Assembly (NCBI RefSeq): GCF_029784155.1
Contig: NC_073692.1
Span: 425,921,324-425,985,323 of the forward strand
DNA: 64,000 nucleotides
Source: Uranotaenia lowii
Lineage: Eukaryota; Arthropoda; Insecta; Diptera; Culicidae
Reading direction: 5' to 3'
Shown: piece by piece, positions 49,757 through 61,200 of the stretch
How positions within the stretch are numbered: position 1 is the first letter of the stretch
Layout: each line of letters opens with the position of its first letter
Program-made: the position numbers and the translations under genes
The notes under the pieces: model-generated
Database searches by the model: none
Seen by the model: the letters and a program-made list of their open reading frames with translations, nothing else
Told to the model about the DNA's origin: nothing

Positions 49757-50614
49757 TACAGTTGATTTTTAGAGCTTTTATTATGGTGTGATTTGAGCAA
49801 AAATACAAATAAAAAACCCAACCCTAATCAAAAATAAATCAACTTGTTCGATCAGATTTGGCCCACTGTATCGAACTTATTTTTGAAAAAAAGCCGACAG
49901 CCCATAGTTCCCGAAAAACAAAAAAAAAACTGGTACTGTCATCAATATTTCGGGACGTCAGTTTTGGCAAGGGCAGAAAAAGTGTGGTGCTTGGTCGAGT
50001 GCGGAGAATTTTGGGCCTGCGGGTCTGGAAAAGGTCCGGGGTTTCGGCTCCGCATCCCCACGGAGGACAGAAGCGGCGATCGTGGCACAGATGGCCACTC
50101 CATCATCGCCGTCTTCGGAGCCAGTTCCCTCAAAAAAGGTGCACAACAGCAGCATGGAACGCCCACACCTCCGGCAGCCAGGGAAATGCTGCACAAGCAG
50201 CAGGAAAACGATTTCAGCAACATCATCCGACAAGTGCGCTCCATCGGTTCGATACCAGCCACACCTCCGGCTGTGGAAAGTGCTGCACCAGCAACAGAAC
50301 AACAACAACATCCGGCATGGCAATTCGGTGCGTCGCAATCGATGCAAGCAGCAGAGCAACAAGACCAGCAGCAGCATGGCCAGGCGGTCGAGCGTCTCGG
50401 AGGCAAGTACGAGGCCGAAAGTGGGACCATGCATGGTTCCCAGGAAGGCGCCAGACGGACAAGAACCGTAAGTGGAAAATACACTCCAAAACTAAAATGA
50501 CCAGAATAGTCGGGAGCTTGGGTGGGTCAAAATAAAAGTGGCCTATTGTAAAATGTGAATCAATGTCTTCGTTTTTTTCATTTGTGGCGACGACCATACA
50601 AACCTCCTGTTACA
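49753..50614. mobile_element. Unclassified insert of about 860 bp in the RTE LINE
   Basis: LINE homology breaks after GACTGTCCTG (about 49752) and resumes near CAAAACAGGTGTTTGC (about 50618). The insert is bordered by the direct repeat CTGTTACA at 49753-49760 and 50607-50614, which suggests an 8-base target duplication, although the sister LINE does not carry that word at this site. The inside is unusually GC-rich (about 49970-50470) with overlapping open frames on both strands, for example a Gln-rich frame 49844-50500 (EQQDQQQHGQ). It also has two degenerate CCACACCTCCGGC-headed repeats at about 50163 and 50260. I do not recognise a protein family or terminal inverted repeats. Confidence 0.5.
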
Positions 50615-50998
50615 CTGCAAAACAGGTGTTTGCTACGAATCCAGTAGGAACAAGACGAGCGGGGGCGCAACGAGCTATGTGGTTAGTCCAAGTAGAGCGT
50701 GATCTGGGGAACGTGGGGTGACATGGACCGAGTGAGTTTTTAGTATTATGTTCGTTAAGTTATGTCGTGAGACAGAATATTTTGTAAATAAATTAATTGA
50801 CGCAATGCACGTTAAAACTCATTTTCAGAATAGATCCAATCAGTCCTCACCTACGTCGGATTAGATCAATGGCCTTACATTGAGTATTTTACAAGTTTTT
50901 AAACTCGGATGGGTTCTATGGAACGACATGCGTAGAGGTGTACGCACTGAATCTACCAGCACCCAGAAGTAAAGTCTCACTGAGTATCCAGCAAACAT

Positions 50999-51170
50999 AA
51001 AATCGCATAAGAAATGATAGCTCAAATCGTTAACAGCGATAACGCGAATCGTAACTTCTACCAAATAAGTCAACGATCGTTATATCGTCTCATCAAGTTG
51101 GAATTAATCGGATATGATTAATAGTTCGCCAAGTTTGCAAACTTGTTCTCCCGCTTGGTCGTGATCAACA
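50999..51170. repeat. Dispersed repeat 'CAGCAAACAT', copy 2
   Basis: Same orientation as 35768-35960, with conserved blocks CAGCAAACAT, ATCGCATAAGAAATG, GTTAACA, GCGAATCGTAA, CTACCAAA and TTTGCAAACTTGTTCTC. Non-coding; class unknown. Confidence 0.6.
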
Positions 51171-51278
51171 GTATCTTATCACCTTATTGAAAATTTTCCG
51201 ATAGTTTTACAGGATTCCGGATTTCCTCAAGTTTCAAACGAATACCCAAAACCCACAAGGATATCCAAGCAATCACCC

Positions 51279-51367
51279 CTTATCAGCGCCACAGTTTGTT
51301 AGTTTTTTCCATCTGTCTAACAACTAACTCGATTAAGGAACCAGGAGCGAGCTTGACGCTTACTTCA
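51279..51367 (+). repeat. Copy of jockey-like 5' segment
   Basis: About 90 bases align with 45968-46056: CTTATCAGCGCCACA, CCATCTGTCT, TAACTCGATTAAG and GAGC/GGGC-TTGACGCTTA. The two copies diverge after GACGCTTA. It is a second, more truncated remnant of the same family, about 500 bases downstream of the RTE element. Confidence 0.6.
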
Positions 51368-51736
51368 AACCTTGTCCATCAAGCGACAGTAATGTATGTA
51401 AATTGACTTGCAACTTAGCCAAGCCTAATTAACTTTCTGCATTAAATCATTTTATCGATTGCCTGGAGCCAATTGGTTGCACAGAACAGTTACCCGTAAA
51501 CTATATATCGGTTAGGATACAGGCTCACTGTTCGATCCGGGGAATGCTACCGATTTTATTTTTACAGCTTTAGCTTGTGAACAGCTATTGAGTTGTGGAG
51601 AGGATAAAAAAACTGTACCGATCGAGGAGGTAATTAAACTATTAGCACCCGCAGGGCGCTAACAGTGGGATAAGTTCGTATGAAAAAAAATTAATCCATT
51701 TTTTCCAAAGAAGCTCCTGAAAACCATATGTATATT

Positions 51737-51742
51737 TTTATT
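51737..51742 (-). terminator. Possible polyadenylation signal of lectin gene
   Basis: AATAAA on the minus strand, about 133 bases past the lectin stop codon. Distance and strand fit, but the AT-rich setting makes chance occurrence likely. Confidence 0.4.
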
Positions 51743-51874
51743 TCATATATAGGTATACATGATTTTTTCAAGTCAAATTTTAACTAATGATAGATAACTT
51801 GTTTCAAATATGTCAAAAATTATTAACTCTTGAGAATGATTTTTCAGAGATTTTTAAACCGATCGACGTTGATC

Positions 51875-52369
51875 TTACGTTCTCTGAAATTTGCAACTGC
51901 AACTGCAACTACACTCGTCATCTGAATGACGTTCACAAATATAACCGATTTGTCCATTGCACTGCCAATCATTCCAGGTTACGGCACCAAATCTTCCCAC
52001 TTCAATACAGTTTTCAATTCCCTTATTATGATCAGGTTGTAGTGGAGCGAAGTTGGTGTATCCCACAAGGGCTTGACTGGTTGAAATCCACGTGTAGTTG
52101 AAAGCCGAATTTCCTAGATCAGTTGCAGCAATCCACCAAGGAGCTTTGGTTTTTGATGCTGCTATTGCTTCCGCCAAACTATCGCTGTCCTGAGCCGAAT
52201 TAACGGTGGCCAATCGAAGTCCCAATTCACGGCACCTTTCCCAGGCTTGAAAGAAATTGGCCGCATCTGACCGAACGACGTATCGATTCTCCTGGGGACA
52301 GGATGTTGTGTTTTGGCAGGAAATAATTCCTACCAGACCCACTAGCGCAATTAATGACTTTGAGAACAT
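51875..52369 (-). CDS. Secreted C-type lectin, galactose type
   Basis: A 164-residue secreted carbohydrate-binding protein, single exon. The start is the ATG at 52369 (AAAATGTTC), which puts the signal peptide at the N-terminus (residues 1 to about 19, SLIALVGLVGIISC); an earlier in-frame TTG is not needed. Residues about 24-147 are a C-type lectin domain: Cys46 and Cys145, Cys121 and Cys137 as conserved disulfide partners, WIAATDLG near 79-86, QPD at 111-113 with GIENC, and WND at 132-134. QPD plus WND is the calcium-dependent galactose-type signature. Possible N-glycosylation sites are N20 and N91. Mosquito relatives act in gut or haemolymph immunity, and some are known virus-attachment factors; for this gene that is only analogy. 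The tail carries four Cys alternating with Ser (153-159), encoded by a 6-base repeat. Confidence 0.92.
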   Translation of the reverse strand: MFSKSLIALVGLVGIISCQNTTSCPQENRYVVRSDAANFFQAWERCRELGLRLATVNSAQDSDSLAEAIAASKTKAPWWIAATDLGNSAFNYTWISTSQALVGYTNFAPLQPDHNKGIENCIEVGRFGAVTWNDWQCNGQIGYICERHSDDECSCSCSCKFQRT

Positions 52370-52379
52370 TTTGCTGACT

Positions 52380-52413
52380 TCTGATCTCGACAAGCAGTAG
52401 GGGACTTTTTATA
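52380..52413 (-). promoter_or_regulatory. TATA box and initiator of lectin gene
   Basis: On the minus strand TATAAAA lies at 52413-52407 and an initiator-like ATCAGAAG about 29 bases downstream (about 52387-52380). This predicts a transcription start about 15 bases before the ATG at 52369. The spacing is that of a focused insect core promoter, and a very short leader is common for small secreted immune genes. Confidence 0.6.
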
Positions 52414-53087
52414 CCAAATTTATCCAGCAGGTATCAGGCGTCTTTCGCAAAAAAGCAAATAAAGCTTATCATTAGAAGGTCACCACATGCAGTTTGATCC
52501 AGATTTTCAGACATTTATCAAATATGGGGACGATAAAAATCGCAAAAAGCGCATCACTTGTTTAACCTGTAAATATTTTTTCTGAAATAAAAATGCAACA
52601 AAGTGAGTGCACAATGTGTGTTTTCACTATGGCTTACAGTTTCTTATCGTTTTTCTAAGAATTCTGAAATAAAAAATTGTGGAATTTTCATATAGATACT
52701 TGCATCTAAATTTCTAGCACAAATCTTCAGCTATAAACCATGTTTATGACCTGCCGGTTTAATCTTATCAATCCTGGCGAACTTCATAATAATAAGCAAT
52801 GACCTTCACAACAGTGATTTGAGTAACAAATATAAAAAAATCATAAATTAAATCTTAACAAATTTCAATGGTTGCCATTCTGCAATTATACGTTTGAAAA
52901 ATCTATCATTTGAAATGATTGTTTGTAAATTATTGCCAGAAATTCTACACTGATTGTGAAACTCTGATATTTTAATATTTTTCTGAAGTATTTCACTTTT
53001 CATAGATCGATTAACTAGTTAAGAAACATAACTAACGGTGATTTTATTCTTCATTGGAGTCGATTTGGGGTCATTTTTGAATTTCTC
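52414..53087. other. Upstream region of lectin gene
   Basis: AT-rich, non-coding. Words such as CTTATCA and TTATCA near 52465-52470, 52637 and 52765 could be GATA-type sites, which often sit upstream of insect gut or fat-body genes, but GATA words are frequent by chance. Confidence 0.35.
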
Positions 53088-53735
53088 AAATCCTTGGGTC
53101 TAAAAACCTTCTTCTCGGTCCAAAACTCATCCATGATTTTTTGTAGAATTTTCAAGTAACGTTTACATGAGTCGATTTGAACTTTTAGGTTTGTTTGGGA
53201 AAATTGAAAGTTTTGTACTGAAAAATCAACTTCATTTTTGTTTCTTCTGAGGAACCGAGCCAGCTGATGGTTCTTGTGCCAATTTATGAATTTCCTAAAG
53301 GTAATTTATAAATTGAATAAATTAAATTAACATCACTGAGGGTGCCTTGCGAGGTATTGCATGACATTTTCATGCAATACTTTGCGAGGCTCAAGCAGTG
53401 ATGTCAATTAAACTTATTGTTAATCAATGCGAATAGATATACCCCTTTTAAACTGCTTATAACTTTTTTCCTGAATAAAATATAAAGCTACGGTCTTCGA
53501 CAAAGTTGTTCATCTGAAAATTTCATTTGAGAATTTATAAATTGGCACAAAAACCATCAGCTGGCTAGGTTTCACGGAAGAAACAAAAATGATGTTAATA
53601 TAAAATATAAAATATAAAATTTTTCCATACAATCTTAAAAGTTCAAATTTACTCATGTAAACGTTACTTGAAAATTCTGCAAAAAATCATAAATGAGTAT
53701 TTGGACCAAAACGAAGCTTTTAAGACCCCAAATTT
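53088..53735. repeat. Long foldback repeat (MITE-like)
   Basis: The left part (53088-53364) and right part (53370 to about 53735) are inverted copies. From the tip outward: a perfect 11-base stem GTATTGCATGA / TCATGCAATAC around a 5-base loop (53365-53369), then ACATCACTG, then after an extra segment of about 100 bases in the right arm (about 53405-53505) the blocks CCAATTTATGAATT, CAGCTGATGG, ATTTTTGTTTCTTC, GTTTACATGAGT and GGTCCAAAACTCAT. Arms have diverged, so it is not recent. A half copy lies at 43340-43620. No coding capacity. Confidence 0.75.
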
Positions 53736-55247
53736 AAAATAAACAATGAAAAAAGAAATGTAAGTACATACACATAATTCCAGTTTTTTTTTTAATTATT
53801 TCGAACTATAATAAAAATCATGGATAAAAAGTTAATTTTTATAGTTAATAATACTAATCTTTAGTGAAAAGTATGAATCAATTACATTTGAAATAGCAAA
53901 ACGTTCAGATCCAGAGAACTAAACCTTAAACTAGATTCTATTTTAAAATTTCAATATTTTTGTATGCAGAACCCGTTTCAGCGATATAATTGGTGTAGAC
54001 CTTGAAATTCAGTAGTGTTAGTCATAAATCACTATAAGTTCTTTCGAAAAGCTTGATAGATTACCTTGTTGTCGAAAAATAGTCAACTGATAACGGGATA
54101 GTTTTAACTTACAAGGGAAAAACTGTTTTTGGAAGATTTTTGCATCCTTAACTAGATTTTTTTCGTCAAAAACTGTCTATCACTTCGAGTTTTGTGGCGT
54201 TAAGTAATTTGAAAACTAATCATGCAACTCTAAGAATCGCTCAATGATAACTGATAAATTAACTAATCTACATGAATAACAAGAAATATGTTGAAACTAT
54301 TTATTATACTTTATTCATTCAACGATACAGATTAGGCTGGAACAAATTTCAAATCCTTCTTTTGTCACTTGGAGTTGGAACATCGCGAGGGGGGGACAAT
54401 AAAAAATAACGCGAAAACAAATAAATTGGAATAAATTGCACGGAAGCTTGTATGCAACCAAATTGCATACTATATCGTTGCACAAAACTTATAAATCAAG
54501 TAATTTCTTTATCGAATAATTCAATCAAATCAAGAAAATAAAAGGTGAAATACCTCCCATAATTTTAAATTTGTTTTTTGGTCTTGTAATCTTTCAGATA
54601 TTGGATTTTTTTTATCGAAATGTACATAAATTTCTTCAAACTTTATTTTTCTCCCCTTCGGGTTTTTGGAATTTTCGAAGAGGGGGTGCCAAAAGAAGAA
54701 ATTGATATTTGTTCCAGCCTTATTGGAAAAAATGCCAGAAAGTGGCAAATTCCCCGAAAAAAAAAACGATACAGATTTTGTCTACTTAATCTTGTTCTAA
54801 ATAAACAACAATTTCAATAAAAAAAAACATTTTTATTCGGTTCGGAAAAAATGTTAACTTAAACAATGTTGTTTTTAAACAACATTACGAATTGAAGAGT
54901 TCAGCATTTTTTCGATTTTTTCGCTACTGACTATGAGCAATATTTTTGGTAATTTCATCGTAAAAATCTCGTTTTTTCTAGAATTCAGCTTTAATTTTAT
55001 TTCGGTTTCCTGGTCTACTTTTCAATGCAAGTTTCTGTAGATCTTCAAGAAAGAGAAATTCTTTAAAAATTTGAATTATTTTAAACACCAAAACCATCAC
55101 ATCCTTTGAGATGGTATGCCATTTTTTGAAAAAAAAAGTTTAATCGTATGTTGAAAATACGTTTTCAAACTTACTTTCATGATGCGGGCTGAAGTGAAAA
55201 AATCAAGTGCTGATTTTAAGTGAAATACACGAGCCATAAAGGATTTT
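53736..55247. other. AT-rich non-coding DNA before satellite B2
   Basis: No gene or bounded element recognised. There is a short G run near 54390, and open frames at 54530-54820 without family resemblance. Confidence 0.45.
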
Positions 55248-58200
55248 TCATTTTTGTAATTTTTGTAGTTTTGTAATTTTTGTAATTTTTGTAATTTTTG
55301 TAATTTTTGTAATTTTTGTAATTTTTGTAATTTTTGTCATTTTTGTAATTTTTGTAATTTTTGTAATTTTTGTAATTTTTGTAATTTTTGTTATTTTTGT
55401 AATTTTTGTAATTTTTGTCATTTTTGTAATTTTTGTAATTTTTGTAATTTTTGTAATTTTTGTAATTTTTGTAATTTTTGTAATTTTTGTAATTTTTGTA
55501 ATTTTTGTAATTTTTGTAATTTTTGAAATTTTTGTAATTTTGGTAATTTTTGTAATTTGTGTAATTTTTGTAATTTTTGTAATTTTTGTATTTTTTTTAA
55601 TTTTTGTCATTTTTGTCAATTTTGTTTTTTCTGTAATTTTTGTCATTTCTGTAATTTTTGTCATTTTTGTCATTGTTGTAATTTTTGTCATTTTTGTCAT
55701 TTTTGTCATTTTTGTCATTTTTGTCATTTTTGTCATTTTTGTCATTTTTGTCATTTTTGTCATTTTTGTCATTTTTGTCATTTTTGTCATTTTTGTCATT
55801 TTTGTAATTTTTGTCATTTTTGTCATTTTTGTAATTTTTGTAATTTTTGTAATTTTTGTCATTTTTGTCATTTTTGTCATTTTTGTCATTTTTGTCATTT
55901 TTGTCATTTTTGTCATTTTTGTCATTTTTGTCATTTTTGTCATTTTTGTCATTTTTGTCATTTTTGTCATTTTTGTCATTTTTGTCATTTTTGTCATTTT
56001 TGTCATTTTTGTCATTTTTGTCATTTTTGTCATTTTTGTCATTTTTGTCATTTTTGTCATTTTTGTCATTTTTGTCATTTTTGTCATTTTTGTCATTTTT
56101 GTCATTTTTGTCGCTTTTGTCATTTTTGTCATTTTTGTCATTTTTGTCATTTTTGTCATTTTTGTCATTTTTGTCATTTTTGTCATTTTTGTCATTTTTG
56201 TCATTTTTGTCATTTTTGTCATTTTTGTCATTTTTGTCATTTTGGTCATTTTTGTCATTTTGGTCATTTTTGTCATTTTTGTCATTTTTGTCATTTTTGT
56301 CATTTTTGTCATTTTTGTCATTTTTGTCATTTTTGTCATTTTTGTCATTTTTGTCATTTTTGTCATTTTTGTCACTTTTGTCATTTTTGTCATTTTTGTC
56401 ATTTTTGTCATTTTTGTCATTTTTGTCATTTTTGTCATTTTTGTCATTTTTGTCATTTTTGTCATTTTTGTCATTTTTGTCATTTTTGTCATTTTTGTCA
56501 TTTTTGTCATTTTTGTCATTTTTGTCATTTTTGTCATTTTTGTCATTTTTGTCATTTTTGTCATTTTTGTCATTTTTGTCATTTTTGTCATTTTTGTCAT
56601 TTTTGTCATTTTTGTCATTTTTGTCATTTTTGTCATTTTTGTCATTTTTGTCATTTTTGTCATTTTTGTCATTTTTGTCATTTATTTTTGTCATTTTTGT
56701 CATTTTTGTCATTTTTGTCATTTTTGTCATTTTTGTCATTTTTGTCATTTTTGTCATTTTTGTCATTTTTGTCATTTTTGTCATTTTTGTCATTTTTGTC
56801 ATTTTTGTCATTTTTGTCATTTTTGTCATTTTTGTCATTTTTGTCATTTTTGTCATTTTTGTCATTTTTGTCATTTTTGTCATTTTTGTCATTTTTGTCA
56901 TTTTTGTCATTTTTGTCATTTTTGTCATTTTTGTCATTTTTGTCATTTTTGTCATTTTTGTCATTTTTGTCATTTTTGTCATTTTTGTCATTTTTGTCAT
57001 TTTTGTCATTTTTGTCATTTTTGTCATTTTTGTCATTTTTGTCATTTTTGTCATTTTTGTCATTTTTGTCATTTTTGTCATTTTTGTCATTTTTGTCATT
57101 TTTGTCATTTTTGTCATTTTTGTCATTTTTGTCATTTTTGTCATTTTTGTCATTTTTGTCATTTTTGTCATTTTTGTCATTTTTGTCATTTTTGTCATTT
57201 TTGTCATTTTTGTCATTTTTGTCATTTTTGTCATTTTTGTCATTTTTGTCATTTTTGTCATTTTTGTCATTTTTGTCATTTTTGTCATTTTTGTCATTTT
57301 TGTCATTTTTGTCATTTTTGTCATTTTTGTCATTTTTGTCATTTTTGTCATTTTTGTCATTTTTGTCATTTTTGTCATTTTTGTCATTTTTGTCATTTTT
57401 GTCATTTTTGTCATTTTTGTCATTTTTGTCATTTTTGTCATTTTTGTCATTTTTGTCATTTTTGTCATTTTTGTCATTTTTGTCATTTTTGTCATTTTTG
57501 TCATTTTTGTCATTTTTGTCATTTTTGTCATTTTTGTCATTTTTGTCATTTTTGTCATTTTTGTCATTTTTGTCATTTTTGTCATTTTTGTCATTTTTGT
57601 CATTTTTGTCATTTTTGTCATTTTTGTCATTTTTGTCATTTTTGTCATTTTTGTCATTTTTGTCATTTTTGTCATTTTTGTCATTTTTGTCATTTTTGTC
57701 ATTTTTGTCATTTTTGTCATTTTTGTCATTTTTGTCATTTTTGTCATTTTTGTCATTTTTGTCATTTTTGTCATTTTTGTCATTTTTGTCATTTTTGTCA
57801 TTTTTGTCATTTTTGTCATTTTTGTCATTTTTGTCATTTTTGTCATTTTTGTCATTTTTGTCATTTTTGTCATTTTTGTCATTTTTGTCATTTTTGTCAT
57901 TTTTGTCATTTTTGTCATTTTTGTCATTTTTGTCATTTTTGTCATTTTTGTCATTTTTGTCATTTTTGTCATTTTTGTCATTTTTGTCATTTTTGTCATT
58001 TTTGTCATTTTTGTCATTTTTGTCATTTTTGTCATTTTTGTCATTTTTGTCATTTTTGTCATTTTTGTCATTTTTGTCATTTTTGTCATTTTTGTCATTT
58101 TTGTCATTTTTGTCATTTTTGTCATTTTTGTCATTTTTGTCATTTTTGTCATTTTTGTCATTTTTGTCATTTTTGTCATTTTTGTCATTTTTGTCATTTT

Positions 58201-61200
58201 TGTCATTTTTGTCATTTTTGTCATTTTTGTCATTTTTGTCATTTTTGTCATTTTTGTCATTTTTGTCATTTTTGTCATTTTTGTCATTTTTGTCATTTTT
58301 GTCATTTTTGTCATTTTTGTCATTTTTGTCATTTTTGTCATTTTTGTCATTTTTGTCATTTTTGTCATTTTTGTCATTTTTGTCATTTTTGTCATTTTTG
58401 TCATTTTTGTCATTTTTGTCATTTTTGTCATTTTTGTCATTTTTGTCATTTTTGTCATTTTTGTCATTTTTGTCATTTTTGTCATTTTTGTCATTTTTGT
58501 CATTTTTGTCATTTTTGTCATTTTTGTCATTTTTGTCATTTTTGTCATTTTTGTCATTTTTGTCATTTTTGTCATTTTTGTCATTTTTGTCATTTTTGTC
58601 ATTTTTGTCATTTTTGTCATTTTTGTCATTTTTGTCATTTTTGTCATTTTTGTCATTTTTGTCATTTTTGTCATTTTTGTCATTTTTGTCATTTTTGTCA
58701 TTTTTGTCATTTTTGTCATTTTTGTCATTTTTGTCATTTTTGTCATTTTTGTCATTTTTGTCATTTTTGTCATTTTTGTCATTTTTGTCATTTTTGTCAT
58801 TTTTGTCATTTTTGTCATTTTTGTCATTTTTGTCATTTTTGTCATTTTTGTCATTTTTGTCATTTTTGTCATTTTTGTCATTTTTGTCATTTTTGTCATT
58901 TTTGTCATTTTTGTCATTTTTGTCATTTTTGTCATTTTTGTCATTTTTGTCATTTTTGTCATTTTTGTCATTTTTGTCATTTTTGTCATTTTTGTCATTT
59001 TTGTCATTTTTGTCATTTTTGTCATTTTTGTCATTTTTGTCATTTTTGTCATTTTTGTCATTTTTGTCATTTTTGTCATTTTTGTCATTTTTGTCATTTT
59101 TGTCATTTTTGTCATTTTTGTCATTTTTGTCATTTTTGTCATTTTTGTCATTTTTGTCATTTTTGTCATTTTTGTCATTTTTGTCATTTTTGTCATTTTT
59201 GTCATTTTTGTCATTTTTGTCATTTTTGTCATTTTTGTCATTTTTGTCATTTTTGTCATTTTTGTCATTTTTGTCATTTTTGTCATTTTTGTCATTTTTG
59301 TCATTTTTGTCATTTTTGTCATTTTTGTCATTTTTGTCATTTTTGTCATTTTTGTCATTTTTGTCATTTTTGTCATTTTTGTCATTTTTGTCATTTTTGT
59401 CATTTTTGTCATTTTTGTCATTTTTGTCATTTTTGTCATTTTTGTCATTTTTGTCATTTTTGTCATTTTTGTCATTTTTGTCATTTTTGTCATTTTTGTC
59501 ATTTTTGTCATTTTTGTCATTTTTGTCATTTTTGTCATTTTTGTCATTTTTGTCATTTTTGTCATTTTTGTCATTTTTGTCATTTTTGTCATTTTTGTCA
59601 TTTTTGTCATTTTTGTCATTTTTGTCATTTTTGTCATTTTTGTCATTTTTGTCATTTTTGTCATTTTTGTCATTTTTGTCATTTTTGTCATTTTTGTCAT
59701 TTTTGTCATTTTTGTCATTTTTGTCATTTTTGTCATTTTTGTCATTTTTGTCATTTTTGTCATTTTTGTCATTTTTGTCATTTTTGTCATTTTTGTCATT
59801 TTTGTCATTTTTGTCATTTTTGTCATTTTTGTCATTTTTGTCATTTTTGTCATTTTTGTCATTTTTGTCATTTTTGTCATTTTTGTCATTTTTGTCATTT
59901 TTGTCATTTTTGTCATTTTTGTCATTTTTGTCATTTTTGTCATTTTTGTCATTTTTGTCATTTTTGTCATTTTTGTCATTTTTGTCATTTTTGTCATTTT
60001 TGTCATTTTTGTCATTTTTGTCATTTTTGTCATTTTTGTCATTTTTGTCATTTTTGTCATTTTTGTCATTTTTGTCATTTTTGTCATTTTTGTCATTTTT
60101 GTCATTTTTGTCATTTTTGTCATTTTTGTCATTTTTGTCATTTTTGTCATTTTTGTCATTTTTGTCATTTTTGTCATTTTTGTCATTTTTGTCATTTTTG
60201 TCATTTTTGTCATTTTTGTCATTTTTGTCATTTTTGTCATTTTTGTCATTTTTGTCATTTTTGTCATTTTTGTCATTTTTGTCATTTTTGTCATTTTTGT
60301 CATTTTTGTCATTTTTGTCATTTTTGTCATTTTTGTCATTTTTGTCATTTTTGTCATTTTTGTCATTTTTGTCATTTTTGTCATTTTTGTCATTTTTGTC
60401 ATTTTTGTCATTTTTGTCATTTTTGTCATTTTTGTCATTTTTGTCATTTTTGTCATTTTTGTCATTTTTGTCATTTTTGTCATTTTTGTCATTTTTGTCA
60501 TTTTTGTCATTTTTGTCATTTTTGTCATTTTTGTCATTTTTGTCATTTTTGTCATTTTTGTCATTTTTGTCATTTTTGTCATTTTTGTCATTTTTGTCAT
60601 TTTTGTCATTTTTGTCATTTTTGTCATTTTTGTCATTTTTGTCATTTTTGTCATTTTTGTCATTTTTGTCATTTTTGTCATTTTTGTCATTTTTGTCATT
60701 TTTGTCATTTTTGTCATTTTTGTCATTTTTGTCATTTTTGTCATTTTTGTCATTTTTGTCATTTTTGTCATTTTTGTCATTTTTGTCATTTTTGTCATTT
60801 TTGTCATTTTTGTCATTTTTGTCATTTTTGTCATTTTTGTCATTTTTGTCATTTTTGTCATTTTTGTCATTTTTGTCATTTTTGTCATTTTTGTCATTTT
60901 TGTCATTTTTGTCATTTTTGTCATTTTTGTCATTTTTGTCATTTTTGTCATTTTTGTCATTTTTGTCATTTTTGTCATTTTTGTCATTTTTGTCATTTTT
61001 GTCATTTTTGTCATTTTTGTCATTTTTGTCATTTTTGTCATTTTTGTCATTTTTGTCATTTTTGTCATTTTTGTCATTTTTGTCATTTTTGTCATTTTTG
61101 TCATTTTTGTCATTTTTGTCATTTTTGTCATTTTTGTCATTTTTGTCATTTTTGTCATTTTTGTCATTTTTGTCATTTTTGTCATTTTTGTCATTTTTGT

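Larger units (their letters stand above)
46790..50790 (+). mobile_element. RTE-like LINE, near full length, broken
   Basis: Carries endonuclease and RT in the order typical of RTE-clade elements, and the same 3' end as the fragment at 4640-5752 (TTATGTCGTGAGACAG followed by TTTGTAAATAAA, about 50759-50785). The 5' end is estimated from where balanced-composition sequence begins after the jockey remnant. It is interrupted by (AC)28 at 47158-47213 and by a foreign insert of about 860 bases at about 49753-50614, so the 3' part of the LINE resumes at about 50615. Several frameshifts and stops show that it is inactive. Confidence 0.85.
50791..51874. other. Non-coding DNA between LINE and lectin gene
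   Basis: Contains the second CAGCAAACAT repeat copy (50999-51170) and a 90-base relative of the jockey-like 5' segment (51279-51367). A short protein-like stretch, SLFDPGNATDFIFTALACEQ, lies in a 48-codon frame at about 51516-51662. It may be part of the same jockey-like remnant, but I cannot identify it. The polyadenylation signal of the lectin gene may lie at 51737-51742. Confidence 0.45.

Noticed and set aside
52370..52393. Longer lectin start upstream of 52369
   Set aside because: It would need a TTG start. The ATG at 52369 gives a proper signal peptide, and the initiator-like site lies within the extension.
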